Positions 37,707 through 46,638 of a stretch of DNA of 64,000 nucleotides are shown in pieces. The DNA is from CAZJHD01 sp964545855. GTDB taxonomy: Bacteria; Planctomycetota; UBA1135; JACQFD01. The position numbers and the translations under genes were made by a program. The notes under the pieces are model-generated. The model did no database searches, had not been told where the DNA came from, and was given only the letters and a program-made list of their open reading frames with translations. The DNA lies in the NCBI GenBank assembly GCA_964545855.1, contig CAZJHD010000018.1, positions 17,484 through 81,483 of the forward strand, in the 5' to 3' direction. The first letter of the stretch is position 1. Every line of letters begins with the position of its first letter.

Positions 37707-37830
37707 GCCGTCTCCTTCGCTCAAGCGCGAGGCACCGGGCTTCCGATGCCTCGGGCGGTCGGAGTCCGGCGTCCCTTCGACGCCGGCGAGGGGAGGAGAT
37801 CGCCGTCCTGGGCTTGGAGGAGCCGCGGCC

Positions 37831-39276
37831 ATGATCCGCGTGTTCCAGCACTACGTCCCGGCGAGGAAGCTCTTCCTCGGCTTCTCGGAGCTGCTGCTCC
37901 TCTATCTCGTCTTCCTCCTGGGGGCGTCGCTGCAGCTCGGACCGCTGAGGGCGAGCGCATCGGCGCTCGCCGACGCGCGTCCCGCAGCCCTCCTCGGCGC
38001 CATCGTGTGCGTCGGCATCCTCGGGTTCCAGGACCTCTACGAGTGGCGCGTCTCGGCGAACGCCCGGGAGCGGATCCCGCGGCTCGTGGCGGCGAGCGGC
38101 ATCTCGCTGGTCGTCCTCGCGGGGCTGTTCTCCTTCCTCCAGGAGACGGCGCCGGCGGTCGCCTTCGGCGTCCTCGGCGAGGAGATCCGAACGAGGACCT
38201 GGAGGTTCATCGGCACCATCGCCACGGCGTTCCTCACCGTCGGTCTCTGGCGCAAGCTCTTCCACGACTTCTTCGGCGGCGAGCGCTTCACGGAGCGCGT
38301 CCTCATCCTCGGTGCCGGTGAGCTCGCCCTCTCGCTGGCGCGCGAGATCGCCGACCGGCGCGATGCCGGCTTCGAGATCGCCGGGATGGTTCCCGGCACG
38401 AACGAGCGGGTGCGGCGCCCGCGGCGGCGCGACCCGCTGGTGGATCGGATCGACCGCTCGATCGACCAGCTCTACGACGTGGCGCGGGAGCTCCGGGTGC
38501 AGCGGGTGGTCGTCGCGCTGCAGGACCGCCGGCAATCCCTGCCCGTCGAGGCGCTCCTCAAGTGCCGCATGAACGGCATCCACATCGAGGAGCGCGAGCA
38601 GCTCTACGAACGCGTCACGGGCCGGATCGCCGTCGAGGCGCTGCGCCCTTCCTACCTGATCTTCTCCGATGGATTCCGGAAGTCGCCCTGGCTCATGGCG
38701 ACGAAGCGCGGCATCGACGTCGCGACGAGCCTCTCCGGGCTCCTCCTGTCGCTCCCGATCACGCTCGTGACGGCCCTGCTCATCAAGCTCGACTCGCCGG
38801 GCCCGCTCTTCTACCGGCAGCCGCGCGTCGGCAAGGACGGCCGGCAGTTCGTCCTCTACAAGTTCCGCTCGATGCGCACCGACGCGGAGAAGGACTCGGG
38901 TCCCGTCTGGGCGCGCGCCTTCGACGACCGCGTGACGCGCGTGGGACGCGTGATCCGGAAGACGCGGATCGACGAGATCCCGCAGATGTGGAACGTGCTG
39001 CGCGGCGAGATGAGCTTCGTCGGCCCGCGGCCCGAGCGCCCCTTCTTCGTGGAGGAGCTCGAGAAGGAGATCCCCTACTACGCCGAGAGGCTCACGGTGA
39101 AGCCGGGCATCACCGGCTGGGCGCAGGTGCGCTACCCCTACGGCTCCTCCAAGGCCGACGCGATCCAGAAGCTCCAGTACGACCTCTTCTACATCAAGAA
39201 CATGTCGCCGATGTTCGACCTCGCGGTGATGTTCCAGACGATCAAGGTCGTGCTCCTGCGGAAGGGCGCGCTCTAG
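37831..39276 (+). CDS. Polyprenyl-phosphate sugar transferase (exopolysaccharide initiation)
   Basis: The protein has 481 residues. Four membrane helices lie in the first 150 residues. A CoA-binding-like Rossmann region follows (RVLILGAGELALSLAREI). Another helix (SLSGLLLSLPITLVTALLIK) precedes the catalytic bacterial sugar transferase domain: SPGPLFYRQPRVGKDG, YKFRSMRTDAE, RKTRIDEIPQMWNVLRGEMS, VGPRPERP and VKPGITGWAQVRY. The size and layout match EpsB/WcaJ-type enzymes that move sugar-1-phosphate from a nucleotide sugar to undecaprenyl phosphate. A GGAGG lies about 12 nt before the ATG. The rest of a polysaccharide locus is not adjacent, apart from GT-C-like genes elsewhere in the window. 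Confidence 0.9.
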   Translation: MIRVFQHYVPARKLFLGFSELLLLYLVFLLGASLQLGPLRASASALADARPAALLGAIVCVGILGFQDLYEWRVSANARERIPRLVAASGISLVVLAGLFSFLQETAPAVAFGVLGEEIRTRTWRFIGTIATAFLTVGLWRKLFHDFFGGERFTERVLILGAGELALSLAREIADRRDAGFEIAGMVPGTNERVRRPRRRDPLVDRIDRSIDQLYDVARELRVQRVVVALQDRRQSLPVEALLKCRMNGIHIEEREQLYERVTGRIAVEALRPSYLIFSDGFRKSPWLMATKRGIDVATSLSGLLLSLPITLVTALLIKLDSPGPLFYRQPRVGKDGRQFVLYKFRSMRTDAEKDSGPVWARAFDDRVTRVGRVIRKTRIDEIPQMWNVLRGEMSFVGPRPERPFFVEELEKEIPYYAERLTVKPGITGWAQVRYPYGSSKADAIQKLQYDLFYIKNMSPMFDLAVMFQTIKVVLLRKGAL

Positions 39277-39336
39277 CAGCCTGTGGCGGATCCTCCCGCG
39301 GCCGGGGCCGTGCTTCGGGCGGCTCCGGGAGCGTGG

Positions 39337-39342
39337 TAGAAG
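39337..39342 (+). promoter_or_regulatory. Putative serA -10 element TAGAAG
   Basis: Context GGTAGAAG, 9 nt before the serA ATG, which would give a leaderless or nearly leaderless mRNA for the serine operon. A TTCGGG sits 17 nt upstream. Confidence 0.45.
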
Positions 39343-39351
39343 CGCCGACCC

Positions 39352-40986
39352 ATGTTCCGAGTCCTCGTCGCCGACAAGATCGAGGCCGAGGGCCTCGCCG
39401 CCCTCGCCGCGGCCGGGCTCTCCGTCGACGCGCGCGGGGGCCTCGACGAGGGGCCGCTCTGCGAGGCCATCGCCGAAGCGGACGCGGTCCTCGTGCGCAG
39501 CCGCACGCGCGTGACCTCGGCGGCGATCCAGGCGGCGAAGCGGCTTCGACTCGTGACCCGCGCCGGCATCGGCGTCGACAACGTCGATCTCGCGGCCGCC
39601 TCGCGCCGCGGCGTCCTCGTCACGAACGTCCCCGACGCGAGCACGACGACGACGGCGGAGCTCGCGATCGCGCTCCTCCTCTCGCTCGCGCGGCGCGTGC
39701 CCGCGGCCGACCGAAGCGTGCGCGACGGGAAGTTCGAGCGGACGAAGTTCCTCGGCACGGAGATCTGCGGGAAGACCCTCGGCATCCTTGGGCTCGGCCG
39801 GATCGGCCGGATCGTCGCGGACCGCGGGCTCGGTCTGAAGATGCGCGTCGTCGCCCACGATCCCTTCCTGCCGCCCGAGAGCTCTCCGCTTCCCGGGGTG
39901 ACGCTCGTCGACCTGGAGACGCTCCTCGCCACGTCGGATTTCCTGACGATCCACAGCCCTCTCACGCCCACGACGAAGCACATCCTCGACGCCGGTCGGC
40001 TCGCGAAGGCGAAGCGCGGGATCCGCATCGTGAACGCGGCGCGCGGCGGCATCATCGACGAAGCAGCGCTCGTCGAAGCGCTGAAGCGCGGCCACGTGGC
40101 GGGCGCCGCGCTCGACGTGACGGAGGTGGAGCCGCTGCCGGCCGGCGCCGAGCTCCGCTCGCTCGACTCGGTGATCCTCACGCCCCACCTCGGAGCCTCC
40201 ACGGAGGAGGCCCAACGCCGCGTCGCCGTCGAGGCCGCCGAGCAGATCGTCGAGTTCGCGCGCACCGGCATCGTGCGCTCGGCCGTGAACCTGCCGGTGC
40301 TGCCGGACGATCTCCGCGAGGAGCTCGGCCCCTTCCTCGGGCTCGCCGAGCGGCTCGGTCTCTTCGCCGGGCTCGCGTGCCCGGGCCGCATCGTGCGCGC
40401 GTCGATGCTCTTCTTCGGCGAGCGTTTCGAGCGCGCCGGCGGCGACCGCGCCGCCGCCGTGCTCCGCGCCTCGTGCCTCGCCGGCCTCCTGCGACCGGCG
40501 CTCGGAGAGGACGTGACGCCCGTGAGCGCGCCCGTGCTCGCTCGGGAGCGCGGCATCGAGGTGCTGGAGGCGAAGGAGCCCCGCGACCGCGACTTCATGC
40601 ACCGCATCGCCCTCGAGGTGACCGTCGAGGACGGGAGGAGCCTGCGCCTCGACGGCACCTGCTTCGGCCGGCGCCCGCGTCTCGTCGCCTACCAGGGAGT
40701 TCCCCTCGACGCGCCGCTCGAGGGCGATCTCCTCGTGACGCGCCACCACGACCGCCCGGGCATGGTGGGCCGCATCGGAACGCTCCTCGGCGAGCGCGGC
40801 GTGAATCTCGACAGCGTCGAGGTCGGGACCGTTCCCGCAGGGACGGACGGCGCGTCGGACGGTCCGTCCCTCGCCGTGGGCATCCTCGGCGTCACCGGCG
40901 CGCTCCCCGACGACGTCGTCCCCGCCCTCGGCGCGATCGAGGGCGTGGTGGCGGCCTTCGCCGTCCGCCTCCCCCGCGGCGCATGA
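39352..40986 (+). CDS. serA: D-3-phosphoglycerate dehydrogenase
   Basis: The protein has 544 residues, the long SerA type. The NAD site is LGILGLGRIGRIV; catalytic Arg, Glu and His lie in NAARGGIID, EVEPLPAG and LTPHLGAST. After the catalytic part come the intervening ASB domain (about 320-455) and a C-terminal ACT domain (VTRHHDRPGMVGRIGTLLGE). It oxidises 3-phosphoglycerate to 3-phosphohydroxypyruvate, the first step of serine synthesis, and the ACT domain suggests serine feedback. The stop overlaps the serB ATG (ATGA), and serB overlaps the aminotransferase in the same way, so the whole pathway is one operon. Confidence 0.94.
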   Translation: MFRVLVADKIEAEGLAALAAAGLSVDARGGLDEGPLCEAIAEADAVLVRSRTRVTSAAIQAAKRLRLVTRAGIGVDNVDLAAASRRGVLVTNVPDASTTTTAELAIALLLSLARRVPAADRSVRDGKFERTKFLGTEICGKTLGILGLGRIGRIVADRGLGLKMRVVAHDPFLPPESSPLPGVTLVDLETLLATSDFLTIHSPLTPTTKHILDAGRLAKAKRGIRIVNAARGGIIDEAALVEALKRGHVAGAALDVTEVEPLPAGAELRSLDSVILTPHLGASTEEAQRRVAVEAAEQIVEFARTGIVRSAVNLPVLPDDLREELGPFLGLAERLGLFAGLACPGRIVRASMLFFGERFERAGGDRAAAVLRASCLAGLLRPALGEDVTPVSAPVLARERGIEVLEAKEPRDRDFMHRIALEVTVEDGRSLRLDGTCFGRRPRLVAYQGVPLDAPLEGDLLVTRHHDRPGMVGRIGTLLGERGVNLDSVEVGTVPAGTDGASDGPSLAVGILGVTGALPDDVVPALGAIEGVVAAFAVRLPRGA

Positions 40987-41663
40987 CCCGCGGCGCGGGC
41001 TCGGCCCCCGAGGGCGTTCCCTTCGGTCGCGTCGTCTTCGACGTCGACTCGACGCTCTCGACGATCGAGGGGATCGACGAGATGGCGCGGATCCGCGGCG
41101 CCGACGTCTCCGCCCTCACGGACCGCGCCATGCGCGGCGAGGTGCCCCTGGAATCGGTCTACGGCGAGCGACTCGCCCTCGTGCGGCCCGACGCGGAGCT
41201 GCTCGCGCGCGTCGGCGCGCTCTACGTCGAGCGCCTCACGCCGGGCGCCGCCGCCCTCGTGCAGGACCTGCTCGGCGCAGGCGTCGAGGTGCTCCTCGTC
41301 TCCGGAGGCATTCGACAGGCCGTGCTGCACCTCGCCGCGTCGATCGGCATCGCGCCGGAGAGGGTGCACGCGGTCGACGTGCGGCTCGACGAGGCGGGCG
41401 CCTATGCGGGCTTCGACGAGGATTCGCCCCTGGCGCGGGCCGAGGGGAAGCGCACGCTCCTCGCGCGCCTTCGCCGCCCGCGCCTGCGGACGGCCTTCGT
41501 CGGCGACGGCGCGACGGATCTCGCCGCCGCTCCGGCCGTCGACCTCTTCGTCGCGTTCACCGGAGTCGCCGAGCGCGCCTCCGTCGTGTCCGGAGCCGCC
41601 GCTGCCGTGCGCACCCTCGACGAGCTGCGACCCCTGCTCGGACTCGCGCAATCTCCCCGATGA
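40983..41663 (+). CDS. serB: Phosphoserine phosphatase (HAD family)
   Basis: The protein has 226 residues. HAD motif I is VFDVDSTLSTIEG with both Asp residues; E-G-I-D-E-M-A-R follows as in SerB. Motif II is LLVSGGIRQAV, motif III has Lys in AEGKRTLL, and motif IV is FVGDGATDLAAA. The cap region contains LTDRAMRGEVPLESVYGERL, typical of SerB. It removes phosphate from O-phosphoserine, the last step of serine synthesis. There is no N-terminal ACT domain. It is coupled by ATGA to genes on both sides. Confidence 0.92.
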   Translation: MTRGAGSAPEGVPFGRVVFDVDSTLSTIEGIDEMARIRGADVSALTDRAMRGEVPLESVYGERLALVRPDAELLARVGALYVERLTPGAAALVQDLLGAGVEVLLVSGGIRQAVLHLAASIGIAPERVHAVDVRLDEAGAYAGFDEDSPLARAEGKRTLLARLRRPRLRTAFVGDGATDLAAAPAVDLFVAFTGVAERASVVSGAAAAVRTLDELRPLLGLAQSPR

Positions 41664-42748
41664 GCACGAACGCCCCGCGCCTCTGGATCCCCGGCCCCAC
41701 CCACGTCCGTCCGGCGGTCCTCGCCGCCTGCGCGCGCCCGACGATCGGCCACCGCGGCCAGGGCATGAAGGACCTCGTGCGCTCGATCGACGGTCGGCTG
41801 AAGGCGCTCTTCGGGACGAAGCAGCACGCCCTCGTCCTCACGGCCTCCGGGAGCGCCGCCTGGGAGGCGGCCATCCGGTGCGGCGTGCGCGAGCGGATGG
41901 GCGCCGTCGCGAACGGCGCCTTCAGCGAGCGTTTCGCGTCGACGGGGAGCGACTGCCAGAAGGCCGTCGAGACGCTCACGCTCCCCTGGGGCGCGGGCAT
42001 CGATCCCCAGGTCGTCGCCGCCTTCGTGCGCGAGCGCGGCCCCTTCGACGCCCTCGCCTTCGTGCAGAACGAGACGTCGACCGGAGCCTTCTCGGACGTG
42101 CCGGCGATCGCGCACGCCGTGCGCTCCGTCGCGCCGGAGACCCTGCTCCTCGTCGACTGCGTGAGCTCGCTGGCGGGGACGCCCTTCGCCTTCGACGCAT
42201 GGGGGATCGACCTGGCGCTCGCCTCCTCGCAGAAGTGCCTCGCCCTCCCTCCCGGGATCGCCGCCGTCGCGATGTCCGATCGCTTCCTCGAGCGCGCGCG
42301 CGCGGTGCCGGGCCGCGGGTACTACCTCGACCTCGTTCGCGCGCAGGCCGACTGGGCGAAGGACCAGACGCCCGCCACGCCCGCCGTGAACCTCTTCTAC
42401 GCGCTCGACGAGCAGCTCCGCGCCTTCGACCAGGAGACGCTCGACGCGCGCTTCGCACGGCACCTCGCGATGGCGGAGCTGACCCACCGCTGGAGCGAGG
42501 AGCGGGGCTTCCCGAGCTTCGTGGCTCCGGCGCACCGCTCCCCCACGACGGCCTGCCGCAAGGCCGAAGGCCTCGACGTGGCGGCGTTCCTCAAGGGGAT
42601 GAAGCAGCGGGGCCACGTCCTGTCGGACGGCTACGGCAAGCTCAAGGGGCAGACCTTCCGCGTCGGCCACATGGGAGACCACTCCGTGGCCGAGCTCCAA
42701 TCGATGCTCGCCGCCGCCGACGCGACGCTCCGCGAGCTGAGGCGCTGA
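41660..42748 (+). CDS. Class V aminotransferase, probable phosphoserine aminotransferase
   Basis: The protein has 362 residues, PLP fold type I, class V. It starts with the nucleophile-free IPGPTHVRPAVL block seen in serine-pyruvate/alanine-glyoxylate enzymes, followed by HRGQGMKDLV, LTASGSAAWEAAI, LLVDCVSSLAG and the PLP lysine in ASSQKCLALPPG. Sequence alone suggests the alanine-glyoxylate group, but position in a serA-serB operon with ATGA coupling argues that it supplies the missing SerC step, converting phosphohydroxypyruvate and glutamate to phosphoserine. Other members of this group do that in some bacteria and archaea. No classical serC is in the window. Confidence 0.82.
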   Translation: MSTNAPRLWIPGPTHVRPAVLAACARPTIGHRGQGMKDLVRSIDGRLKALFGTKQHALVLTASGSAAWEAAIRCGVRERMGAVANGAFSERFASTGSDCQKAVETLTLPWGAGIDPQVVAAFVRERGPFDALAFVQNETSTGAFSDVPAIAHAVRSVAPETLLLVDCVSSLAGTPFAFDAWGIDLALASSQKCLALPPGIAAVAMSDRFLERARAVPGRGYYLDLVRAQADWAKDQTPATPAVNLFYALDEQLRAFDQETLDARFARHLAMAELTHRWSEERGFPSFVAPAHRSPTTACRKAEGLDVAAFLKGMKQRGHVLSDGYGKLKGQTFRVGHMGDHSVAELQSMLAAADATLRELRR

Positions 42749-42779
42749 TGCGTCGGACCGCTCCGCGGCGACGGCGACC

Positions 42780-44315
42780 ATGACCTCCCTCGCGCGCGCG
42801 CTCCGGGCCGTCCTGTGGCTGCTCTCGCTCGCCGGCATCGGGTCGTTCCTCTTCGTGACGCTGCGGCGGATCGGGTATCCGCTGGAGCTCGACTACATCG
42901 AGGGCGTGATCCTCGACCACGTGGTCCGGCTCTCGGAGGGGAAGCCGATCTACGTCGAGCCCTCCCTCGAGTTCATTCCGCTCGCGTACATGCCGCTCTT
43001 CACGACGGTGTCGTCGTGGCTCGCGCGCGCCTTCGGCCCGGACTTCTGGCAGCCGCGCCTCGTCCTCCTCCTCTCCTCGCTCGGCGTGGCGGCACTCGCC
43101 TTCCTCGTGGTGCGGCGCGAGACGCGCAGCACGACGCACGCGCTCGCCGGCGCGGCGATCTACCTCTTCGGCCTCGGGATCGCCGGCGGCCACTACGACG
43201 TGGCGCGTCCGGACTCCTTCATGCTCTTCCTCGCGATGGCCGGGCTCACGGTGCTGCGGCTCACGACGTCGGCGCGCGGCGCGGCCGCCGCCGGTCTCCT
43301 CCTCGCGACGGCCTTCTTCGCGAAGCAGCACGCCGCCTGGCTCGCCCTCGCCGCGCTCGCGCACGTCGCCGTGAACGACCGGAAGCGTCTCCTCCCCTTC
43401 GCGGTCGCCGTCGTCGGCGGCTGTGCCGGCGGCTACGCGCTCCTCTCCGCGTGGCTCGGCCCCTGGTTCACCTTCTACACGTGGGACGTGCCGACGGGCT
43501 GGTCGCAGGTGAGCCCCGGCCGGCTGCAGACCTACCTCGGCGACCGCCTCGTCGGGACGATGGGTCCCCTCGCCTTCGCGGCGGTCCTCTCGCTCTTCGT
43601 GCTGGAGAGACCCTGGCACGGTCCCGCGGGGCTCTGGACCTGGACCGGGCTCGGCGCGCTCTGCACCGGCGTAATGGCGACGCTCGATCCGGGCTCCTTC
43701 CAGCACACGTTCATCCCGACGATCGTGGCGCTCGCCGTCGCGGGGCCGATCTTCGTCGACCGGCTCTCGCGCCGCATGGCGGACACGGGCTTCCTGCCGC
43801 CGGCGCGCGCCGAGGCCCTCGGCACCCTGCTCCTCTGCCTGCAGTTCCTGCCCCTCGTCTACGACGTGGGAGAGCAGGCTCCGCGTCCACGCGCGCGCGA
43901 GGCGCGCGAAGCCTTCGTGCGGCGCCTCCGCGAGATCCCCGGTCCGGTGCTCGTCCTCTACCACGGCTTCTATGGCTGGCTCGCCGGCAAGGGCACGACG
44001 TTCCACCACCTCGCGCTGGTCGATCTCGTGCGTGCCAAGGGCAACCGCATGCTGCGCGAGGATCCGCGCTGCTTCGACCGCCTCCTCGATCCGCTGCGCG
44101 CGGGCCCGGGACGGCCGACGATCGTCACCGACTATCCGCTCGACGGATCGGGCCCCCTCTTCGCGTCGCTCGCTCCGAGCTACGAGCTCGTGGACAACCT
44201 CGGCTGGCTGAGCGACGTTCTGGAGCCCGTGACCGGAGCGGCGAACGCGCCCACGTGGATCTACCGTCCGAGGGAGCCGGGCCCGGTCCCGGCGCCGCCC
44301 GACGGCCCGAAGTAG
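42780..44315 (+). CDS. GT-C-like membrane glycosyltransferase
   Basis: The protein has 511 residues. About ten membrane helices begin at residue 12. The first extracytoplasmic loop carries acidic residues in ELDYIEGVILDHV, the usual place of the GT-C catalytic carboxylate, and HYDVARPDSFMLF follows. The C-terminal third is soluble (VLVLYHGFYGWLAGKG; LREDPRCFDRLLDPL). It is not closely similar to the paired proteins at 21394 and 23280. It probably transfers sugar from a lipid-linked donor. It ends at TAG directly adjoining the ATG of the DUF255 gene, so both are likely expressed together. Confidence 0.65.
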   Translation: MTSLARALRAVLWLLSLAGIGSFLFVTLRRIGYPLELDYIEGVILDHVVRLSEGKPIYVEPSLEFIPLAYMPLFTTVSSWLARAFGPDFWQPRLVLLLSSLGVAALAFLVVRRETRSTTHALAGAAIYLFGLGIAGGHYDVARPDSFMLFLAMAGLTVLRLTTSARGAAAAGLLLATAFFAKQHAAWLALAALAHVAVNDRKRLLPFAVAVVGGCAGGYALLSAWLGPWFTFYTWDVPTGWSQVSPGRLQTYLGDRLVGTMGPLAFAAVLSLFVLERPWHGPAGLWTWTGLGALCTGVMATLDPGSFQHTFIPTIVALAVAGPIFVDRLSRRMADTGFLPPARAEALGTLLLCLQFLPLVYDVGEQAPRPRAREAREAFVRRLREIPGPVLVLYHGFYGWLAGKGTTFHHLALVDLVRAKGNRMLREDPRCFDRLLDPLRAGPGRPTIVTDYPLDGSGPLFASLAPSYELVDNLGWLSDVLEPVTGAANAPTWIYRPREPGPVPAPPDGPK

Positions 44316-46553
44316 ATGCACGCGGCATCCTCGATCCTGCACGGTTCGTCCGCGCTCCTGCTCTCCGCTCTCCTCCCGATCGGGCTCGCGCGCACGACGG
44401 CCCAAGAGCCCGCGAAGCCCATGAATCCGTCCCGCTCCGAGAGCCACCCGGCGTCGCGCCCGGCGAATCGGCTCGCCAAGGAGAAGAGCCCCTATCTCCT
44501 GCAGCACGCGCACAACCCCGTCGACTGGTACCCCTGGGGAGAGGAGGCCTTCGCCAAGGCGCGCGCCGAGGACAAGCCGATCTTCCTCTCCATCGGCTAC
44601 TCGACGTGCCACTGGTGCCACGTCATGGAGCGCGAGTCCTTCGAGGACGAGGCCGTCGGCCGCTACCTGAGCGAGCACTTCGTCTGCATCAAGGTGGATC
44701 GCGAGGAGCGACCCGACATCGACCGCGTCTACATGGCCTACGTGCAGGCGGCCACGGGCAGCGGCGGCTGGCCCATGTCGGTGTGGCTCACGCCCGATCT
44801 GAAGCCGTTCCACGGCGGCACGTACTTCGCGCCGACGAGCCAGTTCGGCCGGCCCGGATTCCTCCCGCTGCTGAAGAGGATCACGGAGCTCTGGCGCGAC
44901 TCCCGCGCCGACCTCGTGGCGTCGGCCGAGAAGGCGACCGGCTTCCTGCGCCAGCAGGGCGCCCTCGCGGCGCCGACGGAGGGTGCGCTCGGCGAGGAGA
45001 CCCTGCGGGAGGGCGCGCGCTACTTCGCGCAGGTCTACGACGCGAAGCTCGGCGGCTACGGCAACGCGCCCAAGTTCCCGCGGCCGAGCTGCTTCCTCTT
45101 CCTGATGCGCCACGCCGCGCGCGCGAAGGACGCCGACGCGCTCGAGAGCGTCGAGCACACGCTGCGCGAGATGGCGCGGGGGGGGATCCACGACCACCTG
45201 GGCGGCGGCTTCCACCGCTACTCGGTGGACGCCGAGTGGCACGTGCCCCACTTCGAGAAGATGCTCTACGACCAGGGGCAGCTCGCCGTCGCCTACGCGG
45301 AGGCGTGGCAGTCGACGAAGGACCCTCTCTTCGCCGCGACCCTTCGCTCCCTCTGCGACTACGTCCTGCGCGACCTGACGGCGCCCGAAGGGGCCTTCTG
45401 GTCGGCCGAGGACGCCGACAGCCTCTCCGCCGACGGAGAGAAGCGCGAGGGCGCCTTCTACGTCTTCACGAAGGAGGAGGTGGATGCGATCGCGGGCGAC
45501 GACGCCGCGGCGTTCTCCCTGCGCTACGGCGTCGAGGACGGCGGGAACGCATCGGACCCGCACGGCGAGCTCATCGGCCAGAACGTCCTCCACGTGCGGC
45601 GCGATGCGCCCGAGATCGCCGAACGGCTCGGCATCGACGCCGAGGAGACGGCGCGGCGCATCGCGTCCGCCGAGAAGGCGCTGCTCGCGGCGCGCAACGC
45701 GCGGCCGCGTCCCCACCTCGACGACAAGATCCTCGTCGGCTGGAACGGCCTCATGATCTCCGGGCTCGCCGCCGCGGCGCGCGTCCTGGAGGAGCCGCGC
45801 TTTGCCGAGGCAGCCGTCCGCGCCGCGCGCTACATCGAGGAGCGGATGCTCAACGCGAAGACGATGACGCTCTCGCGCCGCGCGCGGGACGGCGCGATCG
45901 GGCTGCGCGCCCACGCCGACGACTACGCCTACTTCGCGCAGGGCTGCCTCGACCTCTACGGCGCAACCCTCGATCCGCACTGGATCGACCTCGCCGCGCG
46001 GCTGCACACCAAGCAGGACGCGCTCTTCCGCGACGAGGCGACGGGCGCCTACTTCAGCTCCGCCGAGGGCGACCCGTCGATCCTCGTGCGACTCGTCGAG
46101 GACTACGACGGCGCGGAGCCGGCGCCCGGGTCGGTGGCGGCGCGGAACGCGCTCCGTCTCGCGGAGCTCACCGGGGAGGACGCCCTCCGCGCGCGCGGCG
46201 AGGAGACGATTTTGGCCTTCGGGGAGCGGCTCCGCCGCTTCCCGGCGGCGCTCCCCCAGATGCTCGTCGCCCTCGACGCGCTCCTCGCGACGCCGCAGCA
46301 CGTCGTGATCGCCGGCGATGCGGAATCCGGCGACACGCGCGCCATGCTGCGCGCGGTCGCCTCGCGCTTCCTCCCGAACGCCACGCTACTGCTCGTGGAC
46401 GGCGCCGGCCGTCAGGCCTGGCTCGGCGAGCGGCTCCCCTTCGTCGCCAACATGAAGCCGATCGGCGGGAATGCGACGGCCTACGTCTGCGTGAACCGCG
46501 CCTGCCGGCTGCCGGTGAACGAGCTCACGGAGCTGGAGAAACTGCTGCCGTGA
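44316..46553 (+). CDS. Thioredoxin-domain protein, YyaL/DUF255 family
   Basis: The protein has 745 residues. A signal-like N-terminus (SSALLLSALLPIGLA) is followed by the family's unmistakable opening: KSPYLLQHAHNPVDWYPWGEEA, the redox-like CHWCHVMERESFED (C-x-x-C), VDREERPDID and SGGWPMSVWLTP. After this thioredoxin-like domain (about 55-210) comes the alpha/alpha-barrel part: GGFHRYSVDAEWHVPHFEKM, FWSAEDADS, LVGWNGLMISGLA. Homologues include bacterial YyaL and animal SPATA20. Their biochemical role is unproven. The predicted export is a point of interest because many homologues are cytoplasmic. ATG at 44316 directly follows the previous stop. Confidence 0.9.
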   Translation: MHAASSILHGSSALLLSALLPIGLARTTAQEPAKPMNPSRSESHPASRPANRLAKEKSPYLLQHAHNPVDWYPWGEEAFAKARAEDKPIFLSIGYSTCHWCHVMERESFEDEAVGRYLSEHFVCIKVDREERPDIDRVYMAYVQAATGSGGWPMSVWLTPDLKPFHGGTYFAPTSQFGRPGFLPLLKRITELWRDSRADLVASAEKATGFLRQQGALAAPTEGALGEETLREGARYFAQVYDAKLGGYGNAPKFPRPSCFLFLMRHAARAKDADALESVEHTLREMARGGIHDHLGGGFHRYSVDAEWHVPHFEKMLYDQGQLAVAYAEAWQSTKDPLFAATLRSLCDYVLRDLTAPEGAFWSAEDADSLSADGEKREGAFYVFTKEEVDAIAGDDAAAFSLRYGVEDGGNASDPHGELIGQNVLHVRRDAPEIAERLGIDAEETARRIASAEKALLAARNARPRPHLDDKILVGWNGLMISGLAAAARVLEEPRFAEAAVRAARYIEERMLNAKTMTLSRRARDGAIGLRAHADDYAYFAQGCLDLYGATLDPHWIDLAARLHTKQDALFRDEATGAYFSSAEGDPSILVRLVEDYDGAEPAPGSVAARNALRLAELTGEDALRARGEETILAFGERLRRFPAALPQMLVALDALLATPQHVVIAGDAESGDTRAMLRAVASRFLPNATLLLVDGAGRQAWLGERLPFVANMKPIGGNATAYVCVNRACRLPVNELTELEKLLP

Positions 46554-46588
46554 GGCCGCGGCCCGGCGCGACGGGCTCGCTCGTCAGG

Positions 46589-46604
46589 ACGCCGAACGAG
46601 GCGT
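46589..46604. terminator. Hairpin between convergent genes
   Basis: ACGCC, loop GAACGA, then GGCGT lies in the 85-bp gap between genes ending at 46553 and 46639. It could serve both strands, but there is no T tract. Confidence 0.3.
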
Positions 46605-46638
46605 TCGAGCCGTAGGGACGAGCGGCCTCGCGCTCGCG

